A stretch of 64,000 nucleotides of DNA from Lachnospiraceae bacterium (GTDB taxonomy: Bacteria; Bacillota; Clostridia; Lachnospirales; Lachnospiraceae), in contig JAILAD010000051.1 in assembly GCA_024681795.1 (NCBI GenBank), forward strand, positions 62,001 to 126,000, given 5' to 3'. A model generated the notes under the pieces. That model worked only from the letters and a program-made list of their open reading frames with translations. It was not told the DNA's origin and did not search any database. The position numbers were made by a program, and so were the translations under genes. Within the stretch, counting starts at the first letter, position 1. Every line of letters begins with the position of its first letter. Of the stretch, positions 20,664 to 29,209 are shown piece by piece.

Positions 20664-20990
20664 TTATTGTTTAAAGGCAAGAAGCGCTGCGTCAAATTCG
20701 GACAGTTCCGTTTTGAAAAGAGGAATTTCCTCCTCCTTTGCTTTGTCAATCAGTGCCTGGTCCACGGCGCTGCCTTCCGCAAAAATAATGCAGGCAACAT
20801 CGGTTAAGGTCGCGACGGCAAGCGTGTTGTTGTTTACGGTAACGGTAACCCAGCAGGAACCTGCCGGAGCTTTTCCCATTGCGATGCTTAAAAGATCGCA
20901 GCAGAACGGCTTTGTGATTTCAGCCGATAAATCAAGACCTTCCGTCAAAAGTGTCAGGGAAGTGTTTTTTGCCAATTCTTCAACTGTCAT
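20664..20990 (-). CDS. DRTGG-domain-like protein of the hydrogenase regulatory cluster
   Basis: 108 aa; small alpha/beta protein similar in organisation to the second DRTGG-like protein at 22749..23102; genomic context. Confidence 0.65.
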   Translation of the reverse strand: MTVEELAKNTSLTLLTEGLDLSAEITKPFCCDLLSIAMGKAPAGSCWVTVTVNNNTLAVATLTDVACIIFAEGSAVDQALIDKAKEEEIPLFKTELSEFDAALLAFKQ

Positions 20991-21019
20991 GTCAGATTAC
21001 CTCATTTCGGTTTTTTATG

Positions 21020-22303
21020 TTAAACTCCGCTGATTTTATCAATATTTTCGGACAATTTATGCAGATAATCCTTCAGGATGTAGATGCAGTCCGTTTCTTT
21101 TGCAATTCCTTTTACGATGTCCTCCGCAAGGCATCGACAGGTAGGTGCGCCGCAGCAGCCGCAGTCGAGACCGGGGAATTTCTTGCAGAGTTCCTGAATC
21201 TGATTGAGCTTTTCCATGCTTTCTTTTAAATTGTCCGCAAGTTCGAAAACGGGAAGGTATTCCACTTCCTTATCCCATTTTGCGTCGTAAGGATAGGTTT
21301 TTGCGGCATGAACCGCGGAAACGGGAAGATATTTACGGAGTTTTTGCAGTTTGGCTTTTGCTGCAAAAGGATTTTCCACCTGCATGACACCGCCGACACA
21401 TCCGCCGTTGCAGGCATTCAGTTCGATGAATTCAAGATCCGAAGAAAACTTCTCGTCCTCCAGATCTTCCAGAACGTGAATAACGTTTTCGATTCCGTCC
21501 GCAGCAACATAGGAGTCGGAGAGGAGTCCGCCGGCTTCTCCTCCGGTGATTCCCCAGCTGATTCCGATTTTACCGGAAATGGCAAGCTCCTCCGGGTTTC
21601 CGGCTACAATTTTCATCGAATCCACAAGCGCCGGATAGATATCTTTTATGGCAAGGACGCAGTCTATTTCGCTCTTTTCGTGACCGATCGGAGAATTTGC
21701 CGCAGTCACTTTCGAAGGGCAGGGCGATAAGAAGAATATTCCGATCTGGTCGGCCGGAAATCCGGTGCGTTCCATTGCCCGTGCTCTGGCCTGGCGCGCA
21801 GCGAGTTCTGCGGGAGTGATGAGCGGAAGGAGATTATCCACAAGATTCGGGAAACGCATCTGAATCAGTCTTACGATGGTCGGGCAGGCAGTGGAAATCA
21901 AAGGCCACTTTTCCTTATGTTCCGCCACATATTTACGGGACTCCTCGGAGATGATTTCCGCTGCGGCGGAAACTTCATATACGTCATCAAAGCCCATATC
22001 CTTCAGTGCGGTTAACAGGATGTTGACGTCTTCGAGATGGTTTACCTGTGCATACAAAGAGGGCGCGGGCAGAGCCACGGAATACTGGTAATTATTGATG
22101 GCATCGATAAAACCGCGCTTTGCTTTTTTTGCGTGATGCGGGCAGATGCGGATGCATTCGCCGCAGTCAATGCACTGGTCGGTTGTAATAACCGCTTTTC
22201 CGCTGCGGACGCGGATTGCCTGAGTAGGGCAGTGCTTGATGCAGTTCGTGCAGCCCTTGCACTGATTTTCCAATAAATATACGGATTTGCCGTAGTTTTC
22301 CAT
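21020..22303 (-). CDS. Sensory-type [FeFe]-hydrogenase homologue (HydS-like): 2x[4Fe-4S] ferredoxin domain + H-cluster domain + C-terminal Cys motif
   Basis: CKGCTNCIKHCPTQAI, CIDCGECIRICPHH; H-cluster-like loops STACPTIV, FLSPCPSK, ELNACNGGCVGGV; C-terminal CKKFPGLDCGCCGAPTCRCLAEDIV; no PAS domain recognised. Confidence 0.85.
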   Translation of the reverse strand: MENYGKSVYLLENQCKGCTNCIKHCPTQAIRVRSGKAVITTDQCIDCGECIRICPHHAKKAKRGFIDAINNYQYSVALPAPSLYAQVNHLEDVNILLTALKDMGFDDVYEVSAAAEIISEESRKYVAEHKEKWPLISTACPTIVRLIQMRFPNLVDNLLPLITPAELAARQARARAMERTGFPADQIGIFFLSPCPSKVTAANSPIGHEKSEIDCVLAIKDIYPALVDSMKIVAGNPEELAISGKIGISWGITGGEAGGLLSDSYVAADGIENVIHVLEDLEDEKFSSDLEFIELNACNGGCVGGVMQVENPFAAKAKLQKLRKYLPVSAVHAAKTYPYDAKWDKEVEYLPVFELADNLKESMEKLNQIQELCKKFPGLDCGCCGAPTCRCLAEDIVKGIAKETDCIYILKDYLHKLSENIDKISGV

Positions 22304-22333
22304 GTAAAATCCTTTCCGGGACTGAATCAGAGG

Positions 22334-22756
22334 TTACAGATTAATCACCATAGTTACTTTGGTACCGACTCCGATTTTCGTTTCGATATCGATACTGTCT
22401 GTATTTTTCTTCATATTGGGAAGCCCCATTCCGGCACCGAAACCGAGGTTTCTTACATTGTCCGGGGCAGTGGAATAGCCTGCCGTCATGGCCTTCTCGA
22501 TATCGGGAATTCCGGGGCCTTTATCATCCAGAATCATGGTAATGGATTCTTCGGAAATCAGGATGGTGATAGTTCCGCCGTTTGCATGAATGACCATATT
22601 GATTTCCCCTTCATACAAAGCGATGGAAACACGTCTTATGACATCCGGAGATACCCCGAGTTTTTTCAGTTTTTTCTTAACATCGGAAGAAGCCTCACCG
22701 GCACGGGTAAAATCCTCATCCGACACTTCATAGGTGAATGTCAAAACATCAGCCAT
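22334..22756 (-). CDS. RsbW-like HATPase (anti-sigma/serine kinase-type ATP-binding protein)
   Basis: N box EGEINMVIHANGG, DDKGPGIPD, NLGFGAGMGLPNMKK. Confidence 0.88.
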   Translation of the reverse strand: MADVLTFTYEVSDEDFTRAGEASSDVKKKLKKLGVSPDVIRRVSIALYEGEINMVIHANGGTITILISEESITMILDDKGPGIPDIEKAMTAGYSTAPDNVRNLGFGAGMGLPNMKKNTDSIDIETKIGVGTKVTMVINL

Positions 22757-23102
22757 GTTCCGTACCTCCTCTTAAGCCCTGCTCGTAGAGAATTCCGCAT
22801 GCGGAAAACATTCTGTGAGGGGTCGCAAGAAGAGGAATTTCCATTTCTTCGGACAATTCCATCATGGCTTCGTCGGGTTTTTTGCCGCGTACAAAAATGA
22901 TGCATACGATGTCCATCATTTCGGCTGTACGGACTACCTGGGGATTGCAAAGGCCGGTCAGCAGAACGCATTTGGTTTTTGCAAAAGCGAGAACGTCGCT
23001 CATCATGTCGGATCCGCAGGCACTTAATACCTCGGTATCAAGCTTGTCCGTGCAGGTTAAAGCAGTGGCATCAAGAAGTTTGATTACGTCATTTACTGTC
23101 AT
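22749..23102 (-). CDS. DRTGG-domain-like protein
   Basis: ORF track 22749..23219. ATG at 23102 preceded by GGAGG; MTVNDVIKLLDATALTCTDKLDTEVLSACGSDMMSDVLAFAKTKCVLLTGLCNPQVVRTAEMMDIVCIIFVRGKKPDE. Confidence 0.75.
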   Translation of the reverse strand: MTVNDVIKLLDATALTCTDKLDTEVLSACGSDMMSDVLAFAKTKCVLLTGLCNPQVVRTAEMMDIVCIIFVRGKKPDEAMMELSEEMEIPLLATPHRMFSACGILYEQGLRGGTEHG

Positions 23103-23183
23103 TTGAAAACCTCCGTAATGTGTTACAGCAATTAAACTGTTCCATATAAAAGATAAATAAAAGATAAAGGGGAAAATACCAAA

Positions 23184-23205
23184 AAAGAAACGAAAGTTTC
23201 TTTTC
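23184..23205. other. 9-bp inverted repeat upstream of the minus-strand regulatory operon
   Basis: AAAAGAAAC-GAAA-GTTTCTTTT; on the minus strand the stem is followed by T-rich sequence. Confidence 0.5.
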
Positions 23206-23356
23206 GTTTTGGAATACATTTAAGAATAACTGATGATATAACCCCCAAAAAGTATTATAACAAGCAAAGGACTGAAATTCAATGGATAAAGAAACGCGGA
23301 GTGTGATATAATATTCCGGATGTTTTATGATTTTATTGATTTTATAATTAAGAGGT

Positions 23357-24952
23357 TTGGAAATGTTTTCGAAATTGTTAAAGGAAAAGCCGGAAGAAGT
23401 ATTAAAATCACTTGCGGACAAATTGCTCGGAGAAGATAAGGGACTGTTTAAAACCGTGATGTTTTCCACGGCGGTTTTTTCCTTCTTCTGTTATTTTTAC
23501 GAAATGATTTACGGACTCGGATGCCCGGATACGTTAAGCGAAGGAGTACGGTTTTACCGGAATTCCGATTATTCGACTTCGCAGGCCAGATGGATGCTCC
23601 GCTTTATTAACGAAATCGGCGGGAAGAATGTCATCATTCCGATTGTGACGGTTTTGGGATACTGTTTTATGATTGGAATCTCGACTTTTATCATCTGCCG
23701 GATGATTCATCTGGAAAAGAAAATCGCTGCATTTTTCTTAACGGCGTTAATGGTAAGTTTTCCGATTATCCTTCACCATTTTGCATTTCTTTACATGGCG
23801 ATGGCATATTCGTTTTCTTTTCTTACGGTTGTACTCGGAGTCTTTTTTATAAGAAAAAGAAAGATTTACGGGTATATTTTGGGAACATTCTGTTTCCTTC
23901 TGATGCTCGGGTCGTACCAGTCCTATATCGGAGCGGTATCTGCACTGGCACTTGTGATGCTGATTTATGATTCGCTTCACGAAAAGAAAATCGGGAAATG
24001 TTTATCCGACTTTGGTCTGACGGCGTCGTGCGGACTTGCGGCATGTCTGATCAACCAGCCTTTTTCAAAACTGATGATGCTTGTTTTCCATACGGGACAG
24101 GACGGAAGAGTCAGTGATTTTTCCGTTCGCAGCATTTTTGAAAACATCGGTTTTTCCTTAACCTATTCCTATAAATGGTTCTTTTCCTATTTCAATTCGG
24201 ACATTCTTGCAAGGAAATATCTGTATCTCGGACTGGGGATTCTTCTGACGGTGCTTTGCATCACGGCTTTCGTTTTGAAAATAAAGGAAAAATCCGTGGC
24301 GGGAGCGGTAACGTTTTTAATTTCGGTCCTTCTTATGCCGCTTGCGATGAATTTCCTTCTTGTCATTATGCCGACCAACGGGATGAGGGATATTTTAAGA
24401 TATCAGTATGCGCTTGTTTTTGTCGTAATCTTTATTCTTCTTTATTATCTTGAGGGGAAGATTCTGACAAACATCTGTTATTACGCATCCCTGCTTATTT
24501 TCTGTGTGCTTTTATGGGGTTATGTCATTTCCGCAAACTGTACGGCGATGATGTATAAAATTTCCTATGACCATGCAATTCAGCAGGCAATGCTGATGAT
24601 GGAAGAGATTCATGAAATGGATGAATACGTGCCGAACGAAACCCATATCGTGATGGGCGGCTCGTTCCCGTATGATACGCTGCAGCAGCAGTATCCGAAG
24701 ATTTTCCGCTTTGCCGAGCAGGAGGGCGGTCCGGTGTTCTGGCCGAATCTCTACGGAATGACGAACTGCAGATATTATTTCTTCTGGGATTTCTTAGGCG
24801 TAAACGCCGGTTATATTTCCGATGACGAATATCTTTCGGCAATCCGGAGCGATACTTATAAGAATATGCCGTGCTGGCCGGCGGAAGGTTCCGTGCGGAT
24901 GATTAACGGGGATGTGGTAATAAAACTGTGGGAAGGCGCGCCGGAATGGTAG
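23357..24952 (+). CDS. GtrII-like glucosyltransferase-family polytopic membrane protein
   Basis: 531 aa, about 10 TM segments; SNYSTSQARWM-type periplasmic loop (YRNSDYSTSQARWMLRFINE), C-terminal ETHIVMGGSFPYDTLQQQYPKIF. Confidence 0.7.
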   Translation: MEMFSKLLKEKPEEVLKSLADKLLGEDKGLFKTVMFSTAVFSFFCYFYEMIYGLGCPDTLSEGVRFYRNSDYSTSQARWMLRFINEIGGKNVIIPIVTVLGYCFMIGISTFIICRMIHLEKKIAAFFLTALMVSFPIILHHFAFLYMAMAYSFSFLTVVLGVFFIRKRKIYGYILGTFCFLLMLGSYQSYIGAVSALALVMLIYDSLHEKKIGKCLSDFGLTASCGLAACLINQPFSKLMMLVFHTGQDGRVSDFSVRSIFENIGFSLTYSYKWFFSYFNSDILARKYLYLGLGILLTVLCITAFVLKIKEKSVAGAVTFLISVLLMPLAMNFLLVIMPTNGMRDILRYQYALVFVVIFILLYYLEGKILTNICYYASLLIFCVLLWGYVISANCTAMMYKISYDHAIQQAMLMMEEIHEMDEYVPNETHIVMGGSFPYDTLQQQYPKIFRFAEQEGGPVFWPNLYGMTNCRYYFFWDFLGVNAGYISDDEYLSAIRSDTYKNMPCWPAEGSVRMINGDVVIKLWEGAPEW

Positions 24953-24966
24953 GAGAGGATACCGGA

Positions 24967-25629
24967 ATGGAACTTGTAAAAAAATACAAAGCGGTTATTT
25001 TTGACATGGACGGGACGATTTTAAACACCATCGAGGATCTGCTCGACGCAACCAATTATGCTCTTTCCAGGTACGGCTATCCGCTTCATACCGTGGAAGA
25101 AGAATATTATTTTGTCGGAAACGGTCTTTATAAAACAGTGGAGAGGGCACTGCCCGAAGGAACCGGACCGGAGATTGTGAAAGAGGTCCATAAAACGATG
25201 GTGGAATACTATAAAGAACATTCCGAAGACAAAACCGCACCCTATCCGGGAATCGTGGAAGTGATAAAAACACTCCGCGCGGCAGGGATTCACACGGCGG
25301 TGGTATCCAACAAAGCGGATTTTGCGGTAAAAAATCTCTGCCTTAAATTTTTTGCGGACTGCTTTGACGAATCGATGGGAGAAACGGAAGGGTTTGCCTT
25401 GAAACCGGCACCGGATATGGTGGAAGAGGTATTGAGACGAATCGGTGTTTCCAAAGACGAAGCGGTTTATGTGGGCGATTCAAACGTCGATTTACAGACT
25501 GCGAAAAACTCCGGACTCGACTGCATTGCGGTTTCCTGGGGTTTCAGAGGATATGAAAAACTTCTTGAATACGGAGCGGAAGTAATCATTGACAGGCCGG
25601 AGGAACTGATTCCGTTGATTCGGGGATAG
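24967..25629 (+). CDS. HAD-family hydrolase, phosphoglycolate phosphatase-like
   Basis: AVIFDMDGTILNTIEDL, TAVVSNKAD, KPAPDMVEEVLRRIG, VYVGDSNVDLQTAKNSGLDCIAVSWG; ORF track starts 24928. Confidence 0.9.
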   Translation: MELVKKYKAVIFDMDGTILNTIEDLLDATNYALSRYGYPLHTVEEEYYFVGNGLYKTVERALPEGTGPEIVKEVHKTMVEYYKEHSEDKTAPYPGIVEVIKTLRAAGIHTAVVSNKADFAVKNLCLKFFADCFDESMGETEGFALKPAPDMVEEVLRRIGVSKDEAVYVGDSNVDLQTAKNSGLDCIAVSWGFRGYEKLLEYGAEVIIDRPEELIPLIRG

Positions 25630-25714
25630 AGGTTTCATTCTGACGGGATTCTCCCGTGACGGCAGTTTCACATATGAAACGAAAAGTGAATTTTTTGTAA
25701 ATTTGCACAAAAAA

Positions 25715-25740
25715 TACAAGTTAGATATGTCTAACTTGTA
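25715..25740. promoter_or_regulatory. 26-bp perfect palindrome (operator candidate) upstream of the hydrogenase operon
   Basis: TACAAGTTAGA-TATG-TCTAACTTGTA, 11-bp perfect arms; no U-tract, so not terminator-like. Confidence 0.75.
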
Positions 25741-25751
25741 GATTTTTACTA

Positions 25752-25779
25752 TTTACTATGTTAGAATAACGATTATAAG
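25752..25779 (+). promoter_or_regulatory. Candidate promoter of the hydrogenase operon
   Basis: TTTACT (25752-25757), 16-bp spacer, TATAAG (25774-25779). Confidence 0.4.
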
Positions 25780-25798
25780 TGCGGTTTGTCCGCATACA

Positions 25799-25816
25799 TT
25801 GTTAAAATTTTATCAA
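25799..25816. promoter_or_regulatory. Candidate Rex operator abutting the Shine-Dalgarno of the hydrogenase operon
   Basis: TTGTTAA-AATT-TTATCAA versus Rex consensus TTGTTAANNNNTTAACAA (one mismatch in 14 specified positions). Confidence 0.55.
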
Positions 25817-25829
25817 GGAGGTTTTTAGG

Positions 25830-26324
25830 ATGAGTTTTAAGAAAGCAAACGTACCTTTTGCCGGAACTCCCGAGCAAGAGGCAGAACTTCGGAAAGTCAT
25901 CGCTGAGAACAAAGACGAGAAGGGTGCCTTGATGCCGATTATGCAGAAAGCACAGGATATCTACGGATATCTTCCGATCGAAGTGCAGACCATAATCGCT
26001 GACGAGATGGGCATTCCTCTTGAAAAGGTTTACGGCGTAGCCACTTTCTATGCACAGTTCGCTTTGAATCCCAAGGGTGAGTATCAGATCAGCGTATGCT
26101 TAGGTACTGCCTGCTACGTAAAGGGATCCGGCGATATCTATGCAAAACTGGAGGAGATTCTTGGAATTAAGGGCGGAGAGTGTACTCCCGATCGTAAGTT
26201 CTCCCTGGATGCATGTCGTTGTGTAGGTGCTTGCGGACTTGCTCCCGTTATGACAATTAACGGTGAAGTATTCGGAAGAATTACACCGAAGGACGTACAG
26301 GGCATTCTTGATAAGTACAACTAA
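25830..26324 (+). CDS. hydC: NuoE/HydC-like [2Fe-2S] thioredoxin-like subunit of the bifurcating hydrogenase
   Basis: YGVATFYAQFALNPKGEYQISVCLGTACYVKGS...CRCVGACGLAPVMTINGEVFGRITP. Confidence 0.93.
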   Translation: MSFKKANVPFAGTPEQEAELRKVIAENKDEKGALMPIMQKAQDIYGYLPIEVQTIIADEMGIPLEKVYGVATFYAQFALNPKGEYQISVCLGTACYVKGSGDIYAKLEEILGIKGGECTPDRKFSLDACRCVGACGLAPVMTINGEVFGRITPKDVQGILDKYN

Positions 26325-26353
26325 GTTCCCTGCATGTGTCGGAGAAAACGGTT

Positions 26354-26911
26354 ATGATGACGGAAATCGCACTGAATGTGCTTGATGTGGCAGAGAATTC
26401 TGTCAGGGCAAATGCCACTCTGGTGGAAATAGAGGTAATCATAAATCAGAACGAGGATTTGCTTTCCATCCGTATTAAAGACAACGGATGCGGAATGAGC
26501 GAAGAGCAGCTGAAGAATGTTGAGGATCCTTTCTTTACAACCAGAAAGACCAGAAAAGTAGGACTCGGGGTTCCTTTTTACAAGCAGGCGGCACTGGCTG
26601 CAGGCGGGGAATTTTACATTAAGTCCGAACTCGGTGTCGGTACCGAGACATTTGCATCGTTTCAGCTGTCCAATATTGACAGGATGCCGCTCGGCGATAT
26701 CAACGGAACGATTCATACACTTGTTGTTTATAACGAACAGCTTGATTTTCTTTATCATTATGTTTTTAACGGCGCCGATTTTACCCTTGATACGCGGGAA
26801 TTCAGGGAAATTCTCGGAGGTATTTCTTTCAAAGAACCGGAAATATCTCAGTATATCATGGACTACCTTACCGAACAGAAGGCAGAATGTGACGGCGGAG
26901 TAAATATCTGA
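26354..26911 (+). CDS. HATPase_c-domain protein (histidine-kinase-like ATPase, no DHp domain seen)
   Basis: LNVLDVAENSVRANATLVEIEV N box, IRIKDNGCGMSEEQL, DPFFTTRKTRKVGLGVPFYKQAA; ATG-ATG at 26354 preferred over the ORF-track start 26336. Confidence 0.85.
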   Translation: MMTEIALNVLDVAENSVRANATLVEIEVIINQNEDLLSIRIKDNGCGMSEEQLKNVEDPFFTTRKTRKVGLGVPFYKQAALAAGGEFYIKSELGVGTETFASFQLSNIDRMPLGDINGTIHTLVVYNEQLDFLYHYVFNGADFTLDTREFREILGGISFKEPEISQYIMDYLTEQKAECDGGVNI

Positions 26912-26974
26912 AAGCCGGAAAGCCGTTCCGTTCGGGAAAAAGAAAAAACTACTAAAATACTAGGAGGAAGGTAA

Positions 26975-27349
26975 ATGAAATCTCTTGAAGAATTAAAAGC
27001 ACTGAGAGACAAAATGCAGGGTTCGGTAACACTTCGTAACGAAAGCGAAGCAGGCACAAGAGTCGTTGTAGGTATGGCTACCTGCGGTATCGCTTCCGGT
27101 GCAAGACCTGTTCTTACCACATTATCCAATGCGGTAGCAGAGAAGAAAATCGAAGACGTTGCCGTTACACAGACAGGTTGCATCGGCTTATGCCAGTATG
27201 AACCGATTGTGGAAGTATTCCAGCCCGGCAAAGAGAAAGTTACTTATGTTAAAATGACCCCCGAGAAGGCTTTGGAAGTTGTTGACAAGCACTTAATCGG
27301 CGGCAATGTTATCACCGAATATACCATCGGTGCAATTATGAAAAACTAA
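26975..27349 (+). CDS. [2Fe-2S] thioredoxin-like ferredoxin
   Basis: VVVGMATCGIASGARPVL...TQTGCIGLCQYEPIVEVFQPGKEKVTYVKMTPEKA. Confidence 0.9.
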   Translation: MKSLEELKALRDKMQGSVTLRNESEAGTRVVVGMATCGIASGARPVLTTLSNAVAEKKIEDVAVTQTGCIGLCQYEPIVEVFQPGKEKVTYVKMTPEKALEVVDKHLIGGNVITEYTIGAIMKN

Positions 27350-27367
27350 CCGAAGGAGGAAAGAATC

Positions 27368-29182
27368 ATGTATCGTTCACATGTATTGGTATGCGGCGGA
27401 ACCGGTTGTACTTCCTCCGGAAGTCAGCAGATTATCGAAGCATTCGAAAAAGAAATTAAAGCCAACGATCTTGAGAACGAAGTAGCGGTTGTTCGTACCG
27501 GTTGCCACGGTCTTTGTGCACTCGGTCCCATCGTACTTGTTTATCCGGAAGGATCGTTCTATTCGATGGTAAAAGCGGAAGATGTTCCGGAAATCGTTTC
27601 CGAGCATCTGTTAAAGGGAAGGGTTGTTACCCGTCTTCTCTATGATGAGACCGTTCAGGAAGCAGACGTTATTCCCCTTGCGGAAACCGGTTTCTACAAG
27701 AAACAGAAACGTGTTGCTCTTCGTAACTGCGGTGTTATCAATCCCGAAAATATTGACGAGTATATCGCTGTAGACGGATATCAGGCACTTGGTAAGGTTC
27801 TTACCGAGATGACTCCGGAGCAGGTTATTGATACCATTCTTGCTTCCGGTCTCCGCGGACGTGGCGGTGCGGGATTCCCGACCGGACAGAAGTGGAAACT
27901 TGCAAGAACCCTGGTTCCCGATGCAGATCAGAAATATGTCTGCTGTAACGCAGACGAAGGTGACCCGGGTGCATTCATGGACCGTTCCGTTCTGGAAGGT
28001 GATCCCCATGTAGTACTTGAAGCAATGGCAATTGCAGGTTATGCAATCGGCGCAAACCAGGGTTACATTTACGTACGTGCCGAGTATCCTATTGCAATCG
28101 AAAGACTTCGTATCGCAATCGGACAGGCAAGAGAGTACGGTTTACTTGGAAAAGACATCTTCGGAACCGGATTTGATTTTGATATCGATCTTCGTTTCGG
28201 TGCAGGTGCATTCGTTTGCGGTGAGGAAACAGCGCTTATGACTTCCATCGAAGGAAACCGCGGTGAGCCCCGTCCCAGACCTCCTTTCCCTGCAGTAAAA
28301 GGTCTCTTTGCAAAACCGACCGTATTAAATAACGTTGAAACCTATGCAAATGTTCCGAGAATCATTTTAAACGGACCCGAATGGTTTGCAGCCATGGGTA
28401 CCGAGAAGAGCAAAGGAACCAAGGTATTCGCACTCGGCGGAAAGATTAAGAACACCGGACTTGTTGAAGTTCCCATGGGAACCACTCTTCGTGAAGTTGT
28501 AGAAGATATCGGCGGCGGCATTCCGAACGGAAAGAAATTCAAAGCTGCCCAGACCGGCGGACCTTCCGGCGGATGTATCCCTGCAGAGCATTTTGATGTT
28601 CCCATTGATTATGATAACTTAATTGCCATCGGTTCCATGATGGGATCCGGCGGACTTATCGTAATGGATGAAGACAACTGTATGGTTGATATCGCGAAAT
28701 TCTTCTTAGAGTTCACGGTTGATGAGTCCTGCGGTAAATGTACACCCTGCCGTATCGGTACCAAGAGAATGTATGAAATGCTTGACAGCATTACAAAGGG
28801 TAAGGCTACTTTGGAAGATCTGGACAAGCTGGAAGAGCTTTGCTACTACATTAAGGCAAACTCTCTCTGCGGACTCGGACAGACCGCTCCGAACCCTGTA
28901 TTATCCACCCTTCGTTACTTCAGAGACGAGTATGTTGCTCACGTTGTAGATAAGAAATGTCCTGCCGGTGTATGTAAGGATCTTCTTTCCTTCACCATCG
29001 ACAAGGAAAAATGTATCGGTTGCGGAATGTGTGCAAGACAGTGTCCTGCATCCGCAATTTCCAAGACGGATTACACCGCTCCCGGAAAGAAACTGCCCGC
29101 TATGGCAATCGATCCCGCGAAGTGCGTGAAGTGCGGTGCTTGTATGTCTACATGTAAGTTTGGTGCTATTTCCAAGCAGTAA
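27368..29182 (+). CDS. hydB: NuoF/HydB-like flavoprotein subunit of the electron-bifurcating [FeFe] hydrogenase
   Basis: N-terminal thioredoxin-like Fd, GLRGRGGAGFPTGQKWKL, NADEGDPGAFMDRSVLEGDPH, ESCGKCTPCRIGT, two C-terminal 4Fe-4S motifs. Confidence 0.96.
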   Translation: MYRSHVLVCGGTGCTSSGSQQIIEAFEKEIKANDLENEVAVVRTGCHGLCALGPIVLVYPEGSFYSMVKAEDVPEIVSEHLLKGRVVTRLLYDETVQEADVIPLAETGFYKKQKRVALRNCGVINPENIDEYIAVDGYQALGKVLTEMTPEQVIDTILASGLRGRGGAGFPTGQKWKLARTLVPDADQKYVCCNADEGDPGAFMDRSVLEGDPHVVLEAMAIAGYAIGANQGYIYVRAEYPIAIERLRIAIGQAREYGLLGKDIFGTGFDFDIDLRFGAGAFVCGEETALMTSIEGNRGEPRPRPPFPAVKGLFAKPTVLNNVETYANVPRIILNGPEWFAAMGTEKSKGTKVFALGGKIKNTGLVEVPMGTTLREVVEDIGGGIPNGKKFKAAQTGGPSGGCIPAEHFDVPIDYDNLIAIGSMMGSGGLIVMDEDNCMVDIAKFFLEFTVDESCGKCTPCRIGTKRMYEMLDSITKGKATLEDLDKLEELCYYIKANSLCGLGQTAPNPVLSTLRYFRDEYVAHVVDKKCPAGVCKDLLSFTIDKEKCIGCGMCARQCPASAISKTDYTAPGKKLPAMAIDPAKCVKCGACMSTCKFGAISKQ

Positions 29183-29209
29183 CGAAAATTATTTTTAGGA
29201 GGAAAAAGA

